Counted from the first letter of the stretch, positions 5,528-11,729 are shown. The stretch: DNA of 14,033 nt from Bacillota bacterium (GCA_023390635.1 JAEWCM010000043.1:1-14033); one strand, 5' to 3'. Made by a program: numbers and translations. The notes: a model not told the origin generated them from the sequence alone.

Positions 5528-7558
5528 GTGAAAGAAGAACTGACGGTTGGTTTTATTGGTAATCCCAATTGCGGAAAAACCACTTTATTTAACACCTTCA
5601 CCGGTGCTAATCTGAAAGTGGCCAATTGGCCTGGCGTTACAGTGGAAAAGGTCGAAGGCGCCATGAAATACCACAACCATGAATATAAATTGGTCGATCT
5701 GCCCGGCACGTATAGCTTGACTTCATATACTATGGAAGAGCAGGTGACAAGGCAGTACATTTTGAGCGATGAAGTGGATGTCATCGTCGATGTGGCCGAT
5801 GCTTCGGCTTTAGAGCGGAATTTATACCTGACGCTGCAGTTATTGGAACTGGGAAAGCCCGTGGTCCTGGCTCTTAACATGATGGATATCGTGGAAAAGC
5901 GCGGTATGGAGATCGATCTGCATCGGTTGCCGGAAATGCTGGGCATTCCGGTCATTCCTGTATCGGCTCGTAAAAAGACCGGATTGGATATTTTGATTCA
6001 TGCTGTCGCTCATCATAAGGATATTAAAAAGCATGACCGATTTATTCACCATCACGAATCTCAGTACAATGAGCGACATAAAGAATATGCTATGGTGTAT
6101 AGCGATGTTATTGAAGAAAAGATTGAACAGATCAGTGTCGAGCTACAGAAAAAGTTCCCGAAGATACCGAATTACAGGTGGGTGGCGATTAAATGGCTGG
6201 AACAGGACCGGGAGATTATGCAAAGATATCCGCTCTCTCTGCCTGACGTGATTGACCGCAGCTATGAGTCCGATATTATCAACCAAAAGTATGATTTTAT
6301 TGATGAAATTATCCAGGAGGTCCTATTTAATCGAGAAGAACGAGAAGCATCCACTGACAGGGTGGATAGGGTCTTAACCAATCAATGGGCGGGTTTGCCG
6401 ATTTTTTTCTGTGTGATGGGCCTGGTATTTTTTCTTACCTTTACTGTGGGTGACTGGTTGAAAGGCTATATGTCCATATTGATTGAATGGGCATCGAATT
6501 CAGTAGCACTGGGGCTTGATGCGCTCCAGGTCAATCAGATGCTGACCTCAATGATTGTGGATGGAATAATTGCCGGGGTAGGCGGAATTCTTACCTTTTT
6601 ACCCAATATTTTTATTCTGTTTCTTGCACTGGCTTTTTTGGAGGACAGCGGCTATATGGCCCGAGTGGCTTATGTAATGGAAGGAATCATGGGAAAGCTG
6701 GGATTGTCAGGGCGGGCGTTCATTCCGATGATCTTAGGATTTGGTTGTTCAGTCCCGGCCATCATGGCTTCCCGGACTTTGGAAAATAAGCGGGATCGCT
6801 ATAAAATTATGTTAGTGACTCCGTTCATGTCCTGCAGTGCCCGCCTTCCCATATATATTCTATTTTCTGAGATGTTTTTCAAAGAGCATGCTATGATTGC
6901 TGCCTACTCAATGTATGCCATTGGGATGGTTATGGCCATTTTGGTAGCTTTTATCATTCATTTGGTAGACAGAAAAAAGATCCAGCATATGCTTTTAATA
7001 GAGCTGCCTGAATACAAGGCACCCAGTGCCAGAACGATTGCCATCTATGTCTGGGAAAAAGTGAAAGACTATTTAACAAAGGCAGGCACGACGATTTTTC
7101 TGGCTTCAGTAGCCATGTGGTTTATTCTTAATTTTGGGCCGTCCGGTTATACTACAGAAATGACAAAAAGTTTCGGTGCAATTCTAGGCAAGGCGATTGT
7201 TCCCTTTTTTGCCCCGGTTGGTTTAGGATACTGGCAGGTGGCGGTAGCACTTATTGCCGGCGTTTCTGCTAAAGAAGTGGTGGTTTCCAGCATCGCTGTT
7301 CTTTTTGGAATCGCCAATATTAATTCAGCCATGGGGATGAATACACTGGTTGGATTGTTGGGTGCGGTCGGATTTACTCAATTAAATGCTTATTGTATGA
7401 TGATTTTCTGTCTTCTATATATACCCTGTGCCGCCACACTGGCCACCATTAAAAAAGAATCAGGAAGCTGGAAATGGACAGGATTGACGGCTATGTTCCA
7501 ATTAGGAATTGCTTGGTTGGTCACCTTTGCCGTGTATCAAATCGGTTCGCTGTTTTAG
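5528..7558 (+). CDS. feoB: Ferrous iron transporter FeoB
   Basis: A 676-aa inner-membrane Fe(II) transporter with an N-terminal G protein domain. The G motifs are complete: G1 GNPNCGKTT (11-19), G2 Thr38 in NWPGVTVE, G3 DLPG (57-60), G4 NMMD (117-120) and G5 SARK (146-149). A helical spacer domain covers about 180-290, then two Gate/core membrane regions run from about 290 to the end, with GCSVPAIMASR, SCSARLPIY and SAKEVVVSS conserved. A His-rich stretch at 158-184 (eight His) links the G domain to the spacer. The start is GTG with GAGGGG 8 bases upstream. There is no FeoC gene; a short Cys-rich FeoB-associated gene follows instead, as is common in Firmicutes. Confidence 0.97.
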   Translation: MKEELTVGFIGNPNCGKTTLFNTFTGANLKVANWPGVTVEKVEGAMKYHNHEYKLVDLPGTYSLTSYTMEEQVTRQYILSDEVDVIVDVADASALERNLYLTLQLLELGKPVVLALNMMDIVEKRGMEIDLHRLPEMLGIPVIPVSARKKTGLDILIHAVAHHKDIKKHDRFIHHHESQYNERHKEYAMVYSDVIEEKIEQISVELQKKFPKIPNYRWVAIKWLEQDREIMQRYPLSLPDVIDRSYESDIINQKYDFIDEIIQEVLFNREEREASTDRVDRVLTNQWAGLPIFFCVMGLVFFLTFTVGDWLKGYMSILIEWASNSVALGLDALQVNQMLTSMIVDGIIAGVGGILTFLPNIFILFLALAFLEDSGYMARVAYVMEGIMGKLGLSGRAFIPMILGFGCSVPAIMASRTLENKRDRYKIMLVTPFMSCSARLPIYILFSEMFFKEHAMIAAYSMYAIGMVMAILVAFIIHLVDRKKIQHMLLIELPEYKAPSARTIAIYVWEKVKDYLTKAGTTIFLASVAMWFILNFGPSGYTTEMTKSFGAILGKAIVPFFAPVGLGYWQVAVALIAGVSAKEVVVSSIAVLFGIANINSAMGMNTLVGLLGAVGFTQLNAYCMMIFCLLYIPCAATLATIKKESGSWKWTGLTAMFQLGIAWLVTFAVYQIGSLF

Positions 7559-7595
7559 TAGGAGATTTCGTCTTTAAGGAAGGAGAGGAACTTTC

Positions 7596-7754
7596 ATGAT
7601 TGCCAGTGTAATTATTGGAGTTTTAATTCTGTTGTATATCGTGTGGGTAATCGTAAAAAAACGCAGGGATATTAAAGAAGGTAAAATGTGCCATTGCGGA
7701 TGCGGTGGATGCAGTGCACAAAGCAGTTGTAATAAACAAAAGGGACAGTCCTGA
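7596..7754 (+). CDS. FeoB-associated Cys-rich membrane protein
   Basis: This 52-aa gene sits 37 bases after feoB. One N-terminal membrane helix (about 3-20) is followed by a basic segment (KKRRDIKEGK) and a Cys cluster, MCHCGCGGCSAQSSC (31-45), with five Cys. This matches the small FeoB-associated Cys-rich family (Pfam FeoB_associated) that replaces FeoC in many Firmicutes. The cluster may bind iron or thiol ligands on the cytoplasmic side; the role is inferred from gene order. The ribosome site GGAGAGG lies 7 bases before the ATG. A terminator hairpin follows after about 95 bases. Confidence 0.85.
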   Translation: MIASVIIGVLILLYIVWVIVKKRRDIKEGKMCHCGCGGCSAQSSCNKQKGQS

Positions 7755-7848
7755 TCGGGGGATGCAGAAAATTAATGTCTTGCTGTCTCTGACACATCAG
7801 TGGTCGGGGTGGCACATATTTTTGATTTTGTGGATAATCTCATATGTA

Positions 7849-7878
7849 AGCCGCCCAGACAAGGGCGGCTCTTGCTTT
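7849..7878 (+). terminator. Probable terminator of the feo operon
   Basis: AGCCGCCC and GGGCGGCT form a perfect GC-rich 8-bp stem around AGACAA. The following CTTGCTTT is a weak U-tract. The minus strand has no T-run after the stem, so it mainly serves the plus strand. Confidence 0.7.
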
Positions 7879-7898
7879 AATAAAAGTATCTCAAAGGC

Positions 7899-8021
7899 TT
7901 AGAATATAACAGCCAAAGCAATAAGAATTAAAATAGCAATAGCAATGATTGCTGCACCAAAGCCGGTACCTACGCCACCACATCCGTAGCCACCACCGAA
8001 TCCGCCGCCATAACCAAACAA
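7899..8021 (-). CDS. YjcZ-type tiny sporulation membrane protein
   Basis: A 40-aa protein starting MFGYGGGFGGGYGCGG and ending in one hydrophobic helix (about 21-40). A Gly/Tyr-rich head and a single short membrane tail are the mark of the YjcZ / tiny-TM family found in spore formers. The frame is open upstream, but TTG 8021 is chosen because GGGGAGGTGA ends 5 bases before it, the preceding codons lack family character, and the GTG at 8027 overlaps that ribosome site. Members are mother-cell or spore-associated in Bacillus; a similar role here is inferred. It follows a paralogue on the same strand by 43 bases. Confidence 0.8.
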   Translation of the reverse strand: MFGYGGGFGGGYGCGGVGTGFGAAIIAIAILILIALAVIF

Positions 8022-8064
8022 ATCATTCACCTCCCCTCTTAATTGGGTTAGAGTTGAATTAGAT

Positions 8065-8169
8065 TTAGAATACGATACCCAAAGCAATAAGCAAAAGAAT
8101 GATGACTACGACAATAGCAATTCCTACTAATTCGCGGCCGTGACAATTTTCTTCGACACCATAAGTCAT
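8065..8169 (-). CDS. Second tiny sporulation-type membrane protein
   Basis: A 34-aa protein starting MTYGVEENCHGRELVG with one hydrophobic helix (about 15-34) ending ALGIVF. The helix resembles that of the downstream YjcZ-type protein (ALAVIF end), so the two are probably paralogues. The ATG is preceded by AAAGGAGG with 7-base spacing, a strong site. It lacks the Gly-rich head of its neighbour and has a short acidic head with Cys9-His10 instead. TATAAT / CATATAAT at 8217-8210 on the same strand may be its -10; it also resembles a SigE-type -10, but no clear -35 was found. Confidence 0.75.
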   Translation of the reverse strand: MTYGVEENCHGRELVGIAIVVVIILLLIALGIVF

Positions 8170-8209
8170 AATGGTTCCTCCTTTAGTCTTAAGATACTAT
8201 ATCATACGC

Positions 8210-8217
8210 ATTATATG
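8210..8217 (-). promoter_or_regulatory. Candidate -10 element of the tiny-protein pair
   Basis: On the minus strand the sequence reads CATATAAT about 41 bases before the 34-aa gene. It fits a SigA TATAAT and also 7 of 8 positions of the sporulation SigE -10 (CATACAAT). No matching -35 of either type is evident. Confidence 0.3.
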
Positions 8218-8311
8218 GAGGAATTGACTTAATTTGGAAATAATAAAATATTTAATTATATGAATGAACCAGTAAAGAATAACCAGCGCTTAAACCCACT
8301 GGATGAGAAAG

Positions 8312-8341
8312 CTTTTATCATATGACAAAATATGATAAAAG
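8312..8341 (+). repeat. Hairpin abutting the leader-ORF ribosome binding site
   Basis: CTTTTATCATAT and ATATGATAAAAG are perfect 12-bp arms around GACAAA. The right arm ends with the AAAAG that begins the ribosome binding site AAAAGGAGGG of the 16-codon leader ORF, so folding would mask part of that site. No U-tract follows. Confidence 0.7.
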
Positions 8342-8351
8342 GAGGGAGCAT

Positions 8352-8402
8352 ATGGGCTTTATAAGTAATGATAAAAATTCAGCAGCATTCCATAGAGTAT
8401 AA
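8352..8402 (+). CDS. 16-codon leader ORF coupled to the acetyltransferase gene
   Basis: This ORF encodes MGFISNDKNSAAFHRV and ends in TAA, which overlaps the acetyltransferase ATG by one base (TAATG at 8400-8404). It has a very strong ribosome site (AAAAGGAGGG ending 5 bases before the ATG), while the acetyltransferase has none of its own. Translation of the leader therefore probably delivers ribosomes to the next gene. The peptide itself matches nothing I know and may be only a coupling device. There is no amino-acid run typical of classical attenuator peptides. Confidence 0.6.
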   Translation: MGFISNDKNSAAFHRV

Positions 8403-8926
8403 TGGATAATATAATGATTCAATCAAACAGATTACAAATAAGGAGAACCACGGGTCAGGATATTAATTTTGTTCTTGAAGCTGAATCCGATTCGGAAAAT
8501 AGGCAATACGTTGGACAATGGAATAAAGAAGAGCATCTTCAGGCTCTGAGTGATCCTGATATATTTCATATCCTGCTCGTAAGCCGGGATGATCAACAAA
8601 AGATCGGATATGCTATTATTGCAGGACTTGAGAACTCCAATAAAAGCATTGAACTTATGCGTCTGGTTGTAATGGAGAAAGGAAAAGGGTATGGAAAAGA
8701 GGCCCTGAATCTAATCAGAGACTTTTGCTTTCAAAAGTTAAAAGCCCATAGATTATGGCTGGACGTGCGCAGCAATAACCCAAGGGCCAAGTATGTCTAT
8801 GAACAGATCGGGTTTATTCAAGAAGGTGTTTTAAGGGAAAGCGTCTTATATAATGGACAGTTTCTTTCTTTGATTGTCATGTCGATCCTAGAAAACGAAT
8901 ATGAGGATAGATCAAACGGCCCCTGA
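8402..8926 (+). CDS. GNAT family N-acetyltransferase (RimJ/RimL-like)
   Basis: A 174-aa cytoplasmic acetyltransferase using acetyl-CoA. The pyrophosphate-binding motif A is LVVMEKGKGYGKEAL (88-102), and motif B is VRSNNPRAKYVYEQIGF (122-138), followed by EGVLRESVLYNGQF (141-154). The late layout matches the Acetyltransf_3 group that includes ribosomal-protein and SpeG-like enzymes; the acceptor here is unknown. No ribosome site precedes ATG 8402, and the next in-frame ATG (codon 5) has none either. The start overlaps the stop of a 16-codon leader ORF with a strong ribosome site, so translation is probably coupled. A hairpin next to that site may regulate both. Confidence 0.87.
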   Translation: MDNIMIQSNRLQIRRTTGQDINFVLEAESDSENRQYVGQWNKEEHLQALSDPDIFHILLVSRDDQQKIGYAIIAGLENSNKSIELMRLVVMEKGKGYGKEALNLIRDFCFQKLKAHRLWLDVRSNNPRAKYVYEQIGFIQEGVLRESVLYNGQFLSLIVMSILENEYEDRSNGP

Positions 8927-8942
8927 TGTTATGGTCAAGGGG
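8920..8942 (+). terminator. Weak hairpin at the end of the acetyltransferase gene
   Basis: CCCCTGA and TCAAGGGG pair with one bulged A and an 8-base loop, starting in the last codons of the gene. A T-rich tract (8956-8963) comes only about 14 bases later, so this is at best an imperfect terminator. Confidence 0.35.
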
Positions 8943-8970
8943 AAGGTATGAGTGTTCTTTTTTCTATTTT

Positions 8971-9044
8971 TCCTTGTGCCTGATATTGACAGGTAAAAGG
9001 TCAAGGAATATAATGACTATAAAATCAATGACTTTGGAGTCAGT
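8971..9044. promoter_or_regulatory. Nested repeats at the second TetR promoter (candidate operators)
   Basis: Around the -35 lie TCCTTG (8971-8976) with CAAGGA (9002-9007) and CCTG (8979-8982) with CAGG (8990-8993). Downstream of the start, AATGACT occurs at 9012-9018 and again at 9027-9033, the latter facing AGTCA (9038-9042) as a TGACT-TTGG-AGTCA palindrome over the ribosome site. Either could be the TetR operator; the sequence does not decide between them. Confidence 0.45.
8986..9014 (+). promoter_or_regulatory. Consensus SigA promoter of the second TetR operon
   Basis: TTGACA (8986-8991), exactly 17 bp, TATAAT (9009-9014): a perfect consensus promoter. Such strength implies tight repression, consistent with the TetR gene it drives and the repeats around it. 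Confidence 0.92.
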
Positions 9045-9049
9045 TAATT

Positions 9050-9664
9050 ATGAAAAAAAGTAACCGTCAACTGCAAAAGGAACAGACGAAGGAAACCCTT
9101 TTAAACACGGCTTATCAGGTGTTCTCTGAACAAGGTATCATGAATACCCGCATGTCCGACATTGCTCAGGCGGCCGGTGTATCACATGGAACAGTATTTG
9201 TTCATTTTCAAACCCAGGAAATGCTTGTCACGGAAGTGATCGAAACCTATGGAGGTAAGATTGCCTGGCGTACCCATGAGTTGGCCCGCTCCTGCCGGCA
9301 TATGGAGGAGATCCTCACTGCTCATTTGGCCGGAATCAGGGAGTTTGAGCCTTTTTATACTAAGCTGGTAATCGAAAACAGGCTGCTGCCTCCGGGAGCG
9401 AGGGATGTTTGGGTTTCTCTTCAGTCGGCTATATCCTTTCACTTCAGCCAGGTTGTTGAAAGGGAAATTGAAACCGGGAGGACTGTTGATCTGGCTTCTC
9501 ATTTTCTTTTTAATACATGGGTAGGGTTAGTCCATTATTATCTGGTTAACGGGGATCTATTTGCTCCGGAAGGCAATGTGATGGGCCGATATGGTGATAC
9601 TTTGGTGGAAAACTACATGAAGATGATTCGCAGGAATCAGGGAAAGGAAGGTGGGGATCGATGA
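9050..9664 (+). CDS. TetR/AcrR family transcriptional regulator (second)
   Basis: A 204-aa TetR regulator. The DNA-binding domain covers about 10-60, with helix-turn-helix RMSDIAQAAGVSHGTVFVHF (34-53) and FQTQEMLV after it. Residues 65-195 form the helical ligand and dimer domain, with no recognisable ligand signature. GGAG lies 10 bases before the ATG inside a TGACT/AGTCA palindrome. The stop overlaps the next start (ATGA at 9661-9664). It leads a four-gene operon with an ArsR-type C-terminal domain, an AhpD-like protein and a zinc-ribbon protein. Self-control through the neighbouring palindromes is likely, with the inducer unknown. Confidence 0.92.
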   Translation: MKKSNRQLQKEQTKETLLNTAYQVFSEQGIMNTRMSDIAQAAGVSHGTVFVHFQTQEMLVTEVIETYGGKIAWRTHELARSCRHMEEILTAHLAGIREFEPFYTKLVIENRLLPPGARDVWVSLQSAISFHFSQVVEREIETGRTVDLASHFLFNTWVGLVHYYLVNGDLFAPEGNVMGRYGDTLVENYMKMIRRNQGKEGGDR

Positions 9665-9858
9665 CGGAAAAAGCGCCGCAAATCCTTAAAGGTCGGTTAT
9701 GTTACGGACATCTTGGCGGTACATTGGGGGGCAGGCTGTTTGAAAGGCTGGTGGAGTTAGGCTGGTTTGAACAGGAAAAACCAAGGGTTTATGCACTGAC
9801 GGAGCGGGGCCAACAAGCCTTTCTGGAGTTAGGAGTAGATATATATGAGAGGAGGTAA
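9661..9858 (+). CDS. Orphan C-terminal-type domain of ArsR family regulators
   Basis: A 65-aa protein of the pattern GRLCYGHLGGTLG (11-23), LFERLVELGWFE (26-37), VYALTERGQQAFLELGVDI (43-61). This resembles the region after the winged helix in a group of ArsR-family regulators (R-x-C-Y-x-H-L-x-G ... L-T-x-x-G ... L-G-I/V). The N-terminal DNA-binding winged helix is absent, and no such domain is encoded nearby in any frame. Cys14 may be a redox or metal ligand. The gene overlaps the TetR gene by 4 bases, and its stop is used as part of the next gene's ribosome site (AGAGGAGGT), so it is actively translated in the operon rather than debris. It might act as a partner of the TetR protein; this is speculation. 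Confidence 0.6.
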   Translation: MTEKAPQILKGRLCYGHLGGTLGGRLFERLVELGWFEQEKPRVYALTERGQQAFLELGVDIYERR

Positions 9859-9862
9859 TGAG

Positions 9863-10171
9863 GTGGTTCAGAAAAATCCGTTCATGGTCTTTAAGGCTGA
9901 GGCACCGCAGGTGGCAGAGGCTTTTGACGGTCTTATCCAGGCTGTTTCTTCCAGTGGAGGGATGGACACCAAAACAAGACAGTTGATTTATGTGGGAATT
10001 AAGGCTTCCCAGGGAGATGCCCTGGCCGTAGCGGCCCATGTGCCTATGGCCAAAGCAGCGGGGGCTTCGAGGGAGGAGGTCAGGGATGCTGTTCTGATTT
10101 CCCTGACAGTTTCAGGGGTACAGGGTGTTGTCCATTGTCTGGTCCCTGCCTTGGAAGCGTATGAGAATTAG
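9863..10171 (+). CDS. Carboxymuconolactone decarboxylase/AhpD-like protein without CxxC
   Basis: A 102-aa protein of the CMD family: all-helical, with TRQLIYVGIKASQGDALAVAAHV (38-60) and AKAAGASREEVRDAVLISL (63-81) as the family core. In AhpD-type members the segment before the His is CxxCxxxH; here Asp52 and Ala55 take those positions while His59 remains, so a thiol peroxidase partner role is unlikely. CMD relatives act in lactone or aromatic metabolism, but this one cannot be assigned a substrate. GTG 9863 is preferred over ATG 9845 because AGAGGAGGT ends 6 bases before it, whereas ATG 9845 has none. It belongs to the second TetR operon. Confidence 0.82.
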   Translation: MVQKNPFMVFKAEAPQVAEAFDGLIQAVSSSGGMDTKTRQLIYVGIKASQGDALAVAAHVPMAKAAGASREEVRDAVLISLTVSGVQGVVHCLVPALEAYEN

Positions 10172-10193
10172 AAATGAGAAAGAAGGATGAATG

Positions 10194-10448
10194 ATGAAAA
10201 CATGTATCGCCTGTGGCATGCCCATGATTAAAGCTTCCGACTATCCTTTGGAGGACGAGAGCAAAGACTACTGTCGCTTTTGCGCACGCCCTGATGGAAC
10301 GATGCAATCTTACCCGGAAAAAGTGGAAGGGATGACGGAATTCCTCATCCGCACCCAGGGGTTAGACCAAGAAGCAGCCAAGCAAATGGCAATCCGCAAT
10401 TTAGCCAAACTTCCGGCATGGAAAGACAAAGGACCGCTGTTTTGCTGA
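10194..10448 (+). CDS. Zinc-ribbon protein (Zn_ribbon_2 type)
   Basis: An 84-aa protein with a zinc ribbon built from Cys4-x2-Cys7 and Cys27-x2-Cys30 (TCIACGMPM ... DYCRFCARPDG), then a helical tail with GMTEFLIRTQG and LAKLPAWKDKG and a final Cys84. Length and motifs fit the putative zinc-ribbon family often seen beside regulators or acetyltransferases in Clostridia. Its role is unknown; protein or nucleic acid contacts are possible. AGAAGGA favours ATG 10194 (6 bases) over ATG 10191 (3 bases). It is the last gene of the TetR-led operon, 22 bases after the CMD gene. The palindromic element follows. Confidence 0.8.
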   Translation: MKTCIACGMPMIKASDYPLEDESKDYCRFCARPDGTMQSYPEKVEGMTEFLIRTQGLDQEAAKQMAIRNLAKLPAWKDKGPLFC

Positions 10449-10518
10449 TATCGCTTCCTGACCGGCCAGCAATGTAGCCTTTATTCTTAAAAGGAAATGT
10501 CGCAAAAAAAATATTATA

Positions 10519-10646
10519 AGCCAAGCAATGAATGACACTTCACAGTCGCAAACTGCGTTAATCGGCAGAATCTTTGCCATCCATGGCAGATTCTGCACTT
10601 CCGACATCCTGTCGGTCGCACATCTGCAGTCATTCATTGCTTGGCT
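10519..10646. repeat. Large palindromic element with cloverleaf-like folding (MITE-like)
   Basis: The ends AGCCAAGCAATGAATGAC (10519-10536) and GTCATTCATTGCTTGGCT (10629-10646) are perfect 18-bp inverted repeats. Inside lie three more hairpins: CGCA-AAC-TGCG (10547-10557); GCAGAATC/GATTCTGC enclosing TGCCAT/ATGGCA (10565-10596); and CCGACA-TCC-TGTCGG (10601-10615). Together they form a four-way, tRNA-like outline. An outer imperfect pair, AAAAGGAA...CGCAAAA at 10489-10507 and its counterpart around 10671-10688, may extend it to about 200 bp. The element has no real ORF and looks like a non-autonomous palindromic repeat; a structured RNA is the alternative. Confidence 0.7.
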
Positions 10647-10719
10647 TTGCCTTTGCCCCTGATTAGTTTATTTTGCGGTTCCCTTTTTACATAAAAATAA
10701 CAGTACTTTAACATAATTA

Positions 10720-11580
10720 ATGTCGATTAAAGCAGGATTCAAGAAAAAATACTCGAATTCGGTACAAAATATTTCCGGGGATATCAATCATAAGCTGGAG
10801 GGCATCGGAGAGATTCACCGGCTCACTGATACCGTGTCAGACTATGTGGTCCAAATTAGAGAGCATATTGGCGAGGTGACCCGAGGATCTCAGGCTGCCG
10901 TGAACCTTGCCGCCGAAGGCAATAAGGTGGTGAATGGCACCATTAACCATATGCAGGTTATTGATACGAAAGTGGGTGAAATCAACCAGGTGGTTCATGT
11001 GCTGGAAGATAAGTCGATGGCCATCGACCAGATTGTTGCCCTGATTACCAGTCTGGCTTCCCAAACTAATTTATTGGCTCTGAACGCGGCAATTGAAGCG
11101 GCTCAGGCCGGTGAGCACGGCAAAGGCTTTGCCGTAGTGGCGGATGAGGTGCGCAAACTGGCGGAGCAATCCAGTACTGCAGCTGGTAAGATCGGCAGTC
11201 TGGTGCATGAGATTCAAAACGAGACGGGCAAAGTGGTGAAAATGACGGAAGAAGGAACGACCGCTGTTCAAATGGGTATGACGATGGTGGACTCTACGGG
11301 GAAAGCCTTTGTCGACATCCAGAACGGTGTGGACAGCTTTACCATGCAGGCCAAAAATGCCCAGGACGCGGTCAATGAAATCACCAGACATACGGAAACC
11401 ATGGTGGAAGCTGTGAAGATGCTTGCTACCGTTCCCAGGGTAATTGCCGAGAGTATGGCCGATATGATAGCTACGACCGAGGAGGAAAATGCCGCGATGG
11501 AGGAAATTCGCAGTTCATCGGCTGCTCTGTCTCAGGTGGCGGTGGATTTGCAGGAGAGCATCCGCAAATTTAAAGCATAG
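10720..11580 (+). CDS. Sensorless methyl-accepting chemotaxis protein signalling domain
   Basis: A 286-aa protein consisting only of an MCP cytoplasmic signalling coiled coil. The highly conserved hairpin tip is at 115-151 (QTNLLALNAAIEAAQAGEHGKG, then VVADEVRKLAEQS), the site that binds CheA and CheW. There is no transmembrane segment, HAMP or sensor domain, and the helix before the tip (about 115 residues) is shorter than the one after it (about 135). That suggests the gene lost its 5' part; a soluble MCP is the alternative. No ribosome site precedes ATG 10720. TTTACA (10686-10691) and TAACAT (10709-10714) are 17 bp apart and would start transcription at about the ATG itself. It begins just beyond the palindromic element, which may mark the truncation point. 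Confidence 0.72.
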   Translation: MSIKAGFKKKYSNSVQNISGDINHKLEGIGEIHRLTDTVSDYVVQIREHIGEVTRGSQAAVNLAAEGNKVVNGTINHMQVIDTKVGEINQVVHVLEDKSMAIDQIVALITSLASQTNLLALNAAIEAAQAGEHGKGFAVVADEVRKLAEQSSTAAGKIGSLVHEIQNETGKVVKMTEEGTTAVQMGMTMVDSTGKAFVDIQNGVDSFTMQAKNAQDAVNEITRHTETMVEAVKMLATVPRVIAESMADMIATTEEENAAMEEIRSSSAALSQVAVDLQESIRKFKA

Positions 11581-11699
11581 AAAAAAGAACTGTTTCCTTA
11601 AGAAATATTTAAGTTTCTTGTGATTATTGAAAGAAAATCTTCACCACATCTTGAAGACCCTTTCACGAAATCGACAAAATTCTTTGTTATATTTAATTC

Positions 11700-11729
11700 G
11701 TAATCAGTTTTAAATTTTTTCCTGATTAC
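11700..11729. repeat. Inverted repeat downstream of the MCP gene
   Basis: GTAATCAG (11700-11707) and CTGATTAC (11722-11729) pair perfectly around a 14-base A/T loop. No U-tract follows, so its role is unclear. Confidence 0.45.

Noticed and set aside
5410..5955. 181-residue minus-strand ORF across feoA/feoB
   Set aside because: It lies antisense to the FeoA C-terminus and the FeoB G domain, which are clearly the coding strand; Ser/Thr-rich shadow.
7755..7848. Possible short ORF between the FeoB-associated gene and its terminator
   Set aside because: The frame begins inside the preceding gene, lacks a ribosome site and runs through the terminator hairpin.
10401..10637. 78-residue minus-strand ORF across the palindromic element
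   Set aside because: It is produced by the inverted-repeat element, starts within one arm, has no ribosome site and resembles no protein family; it is best read as non-coding.
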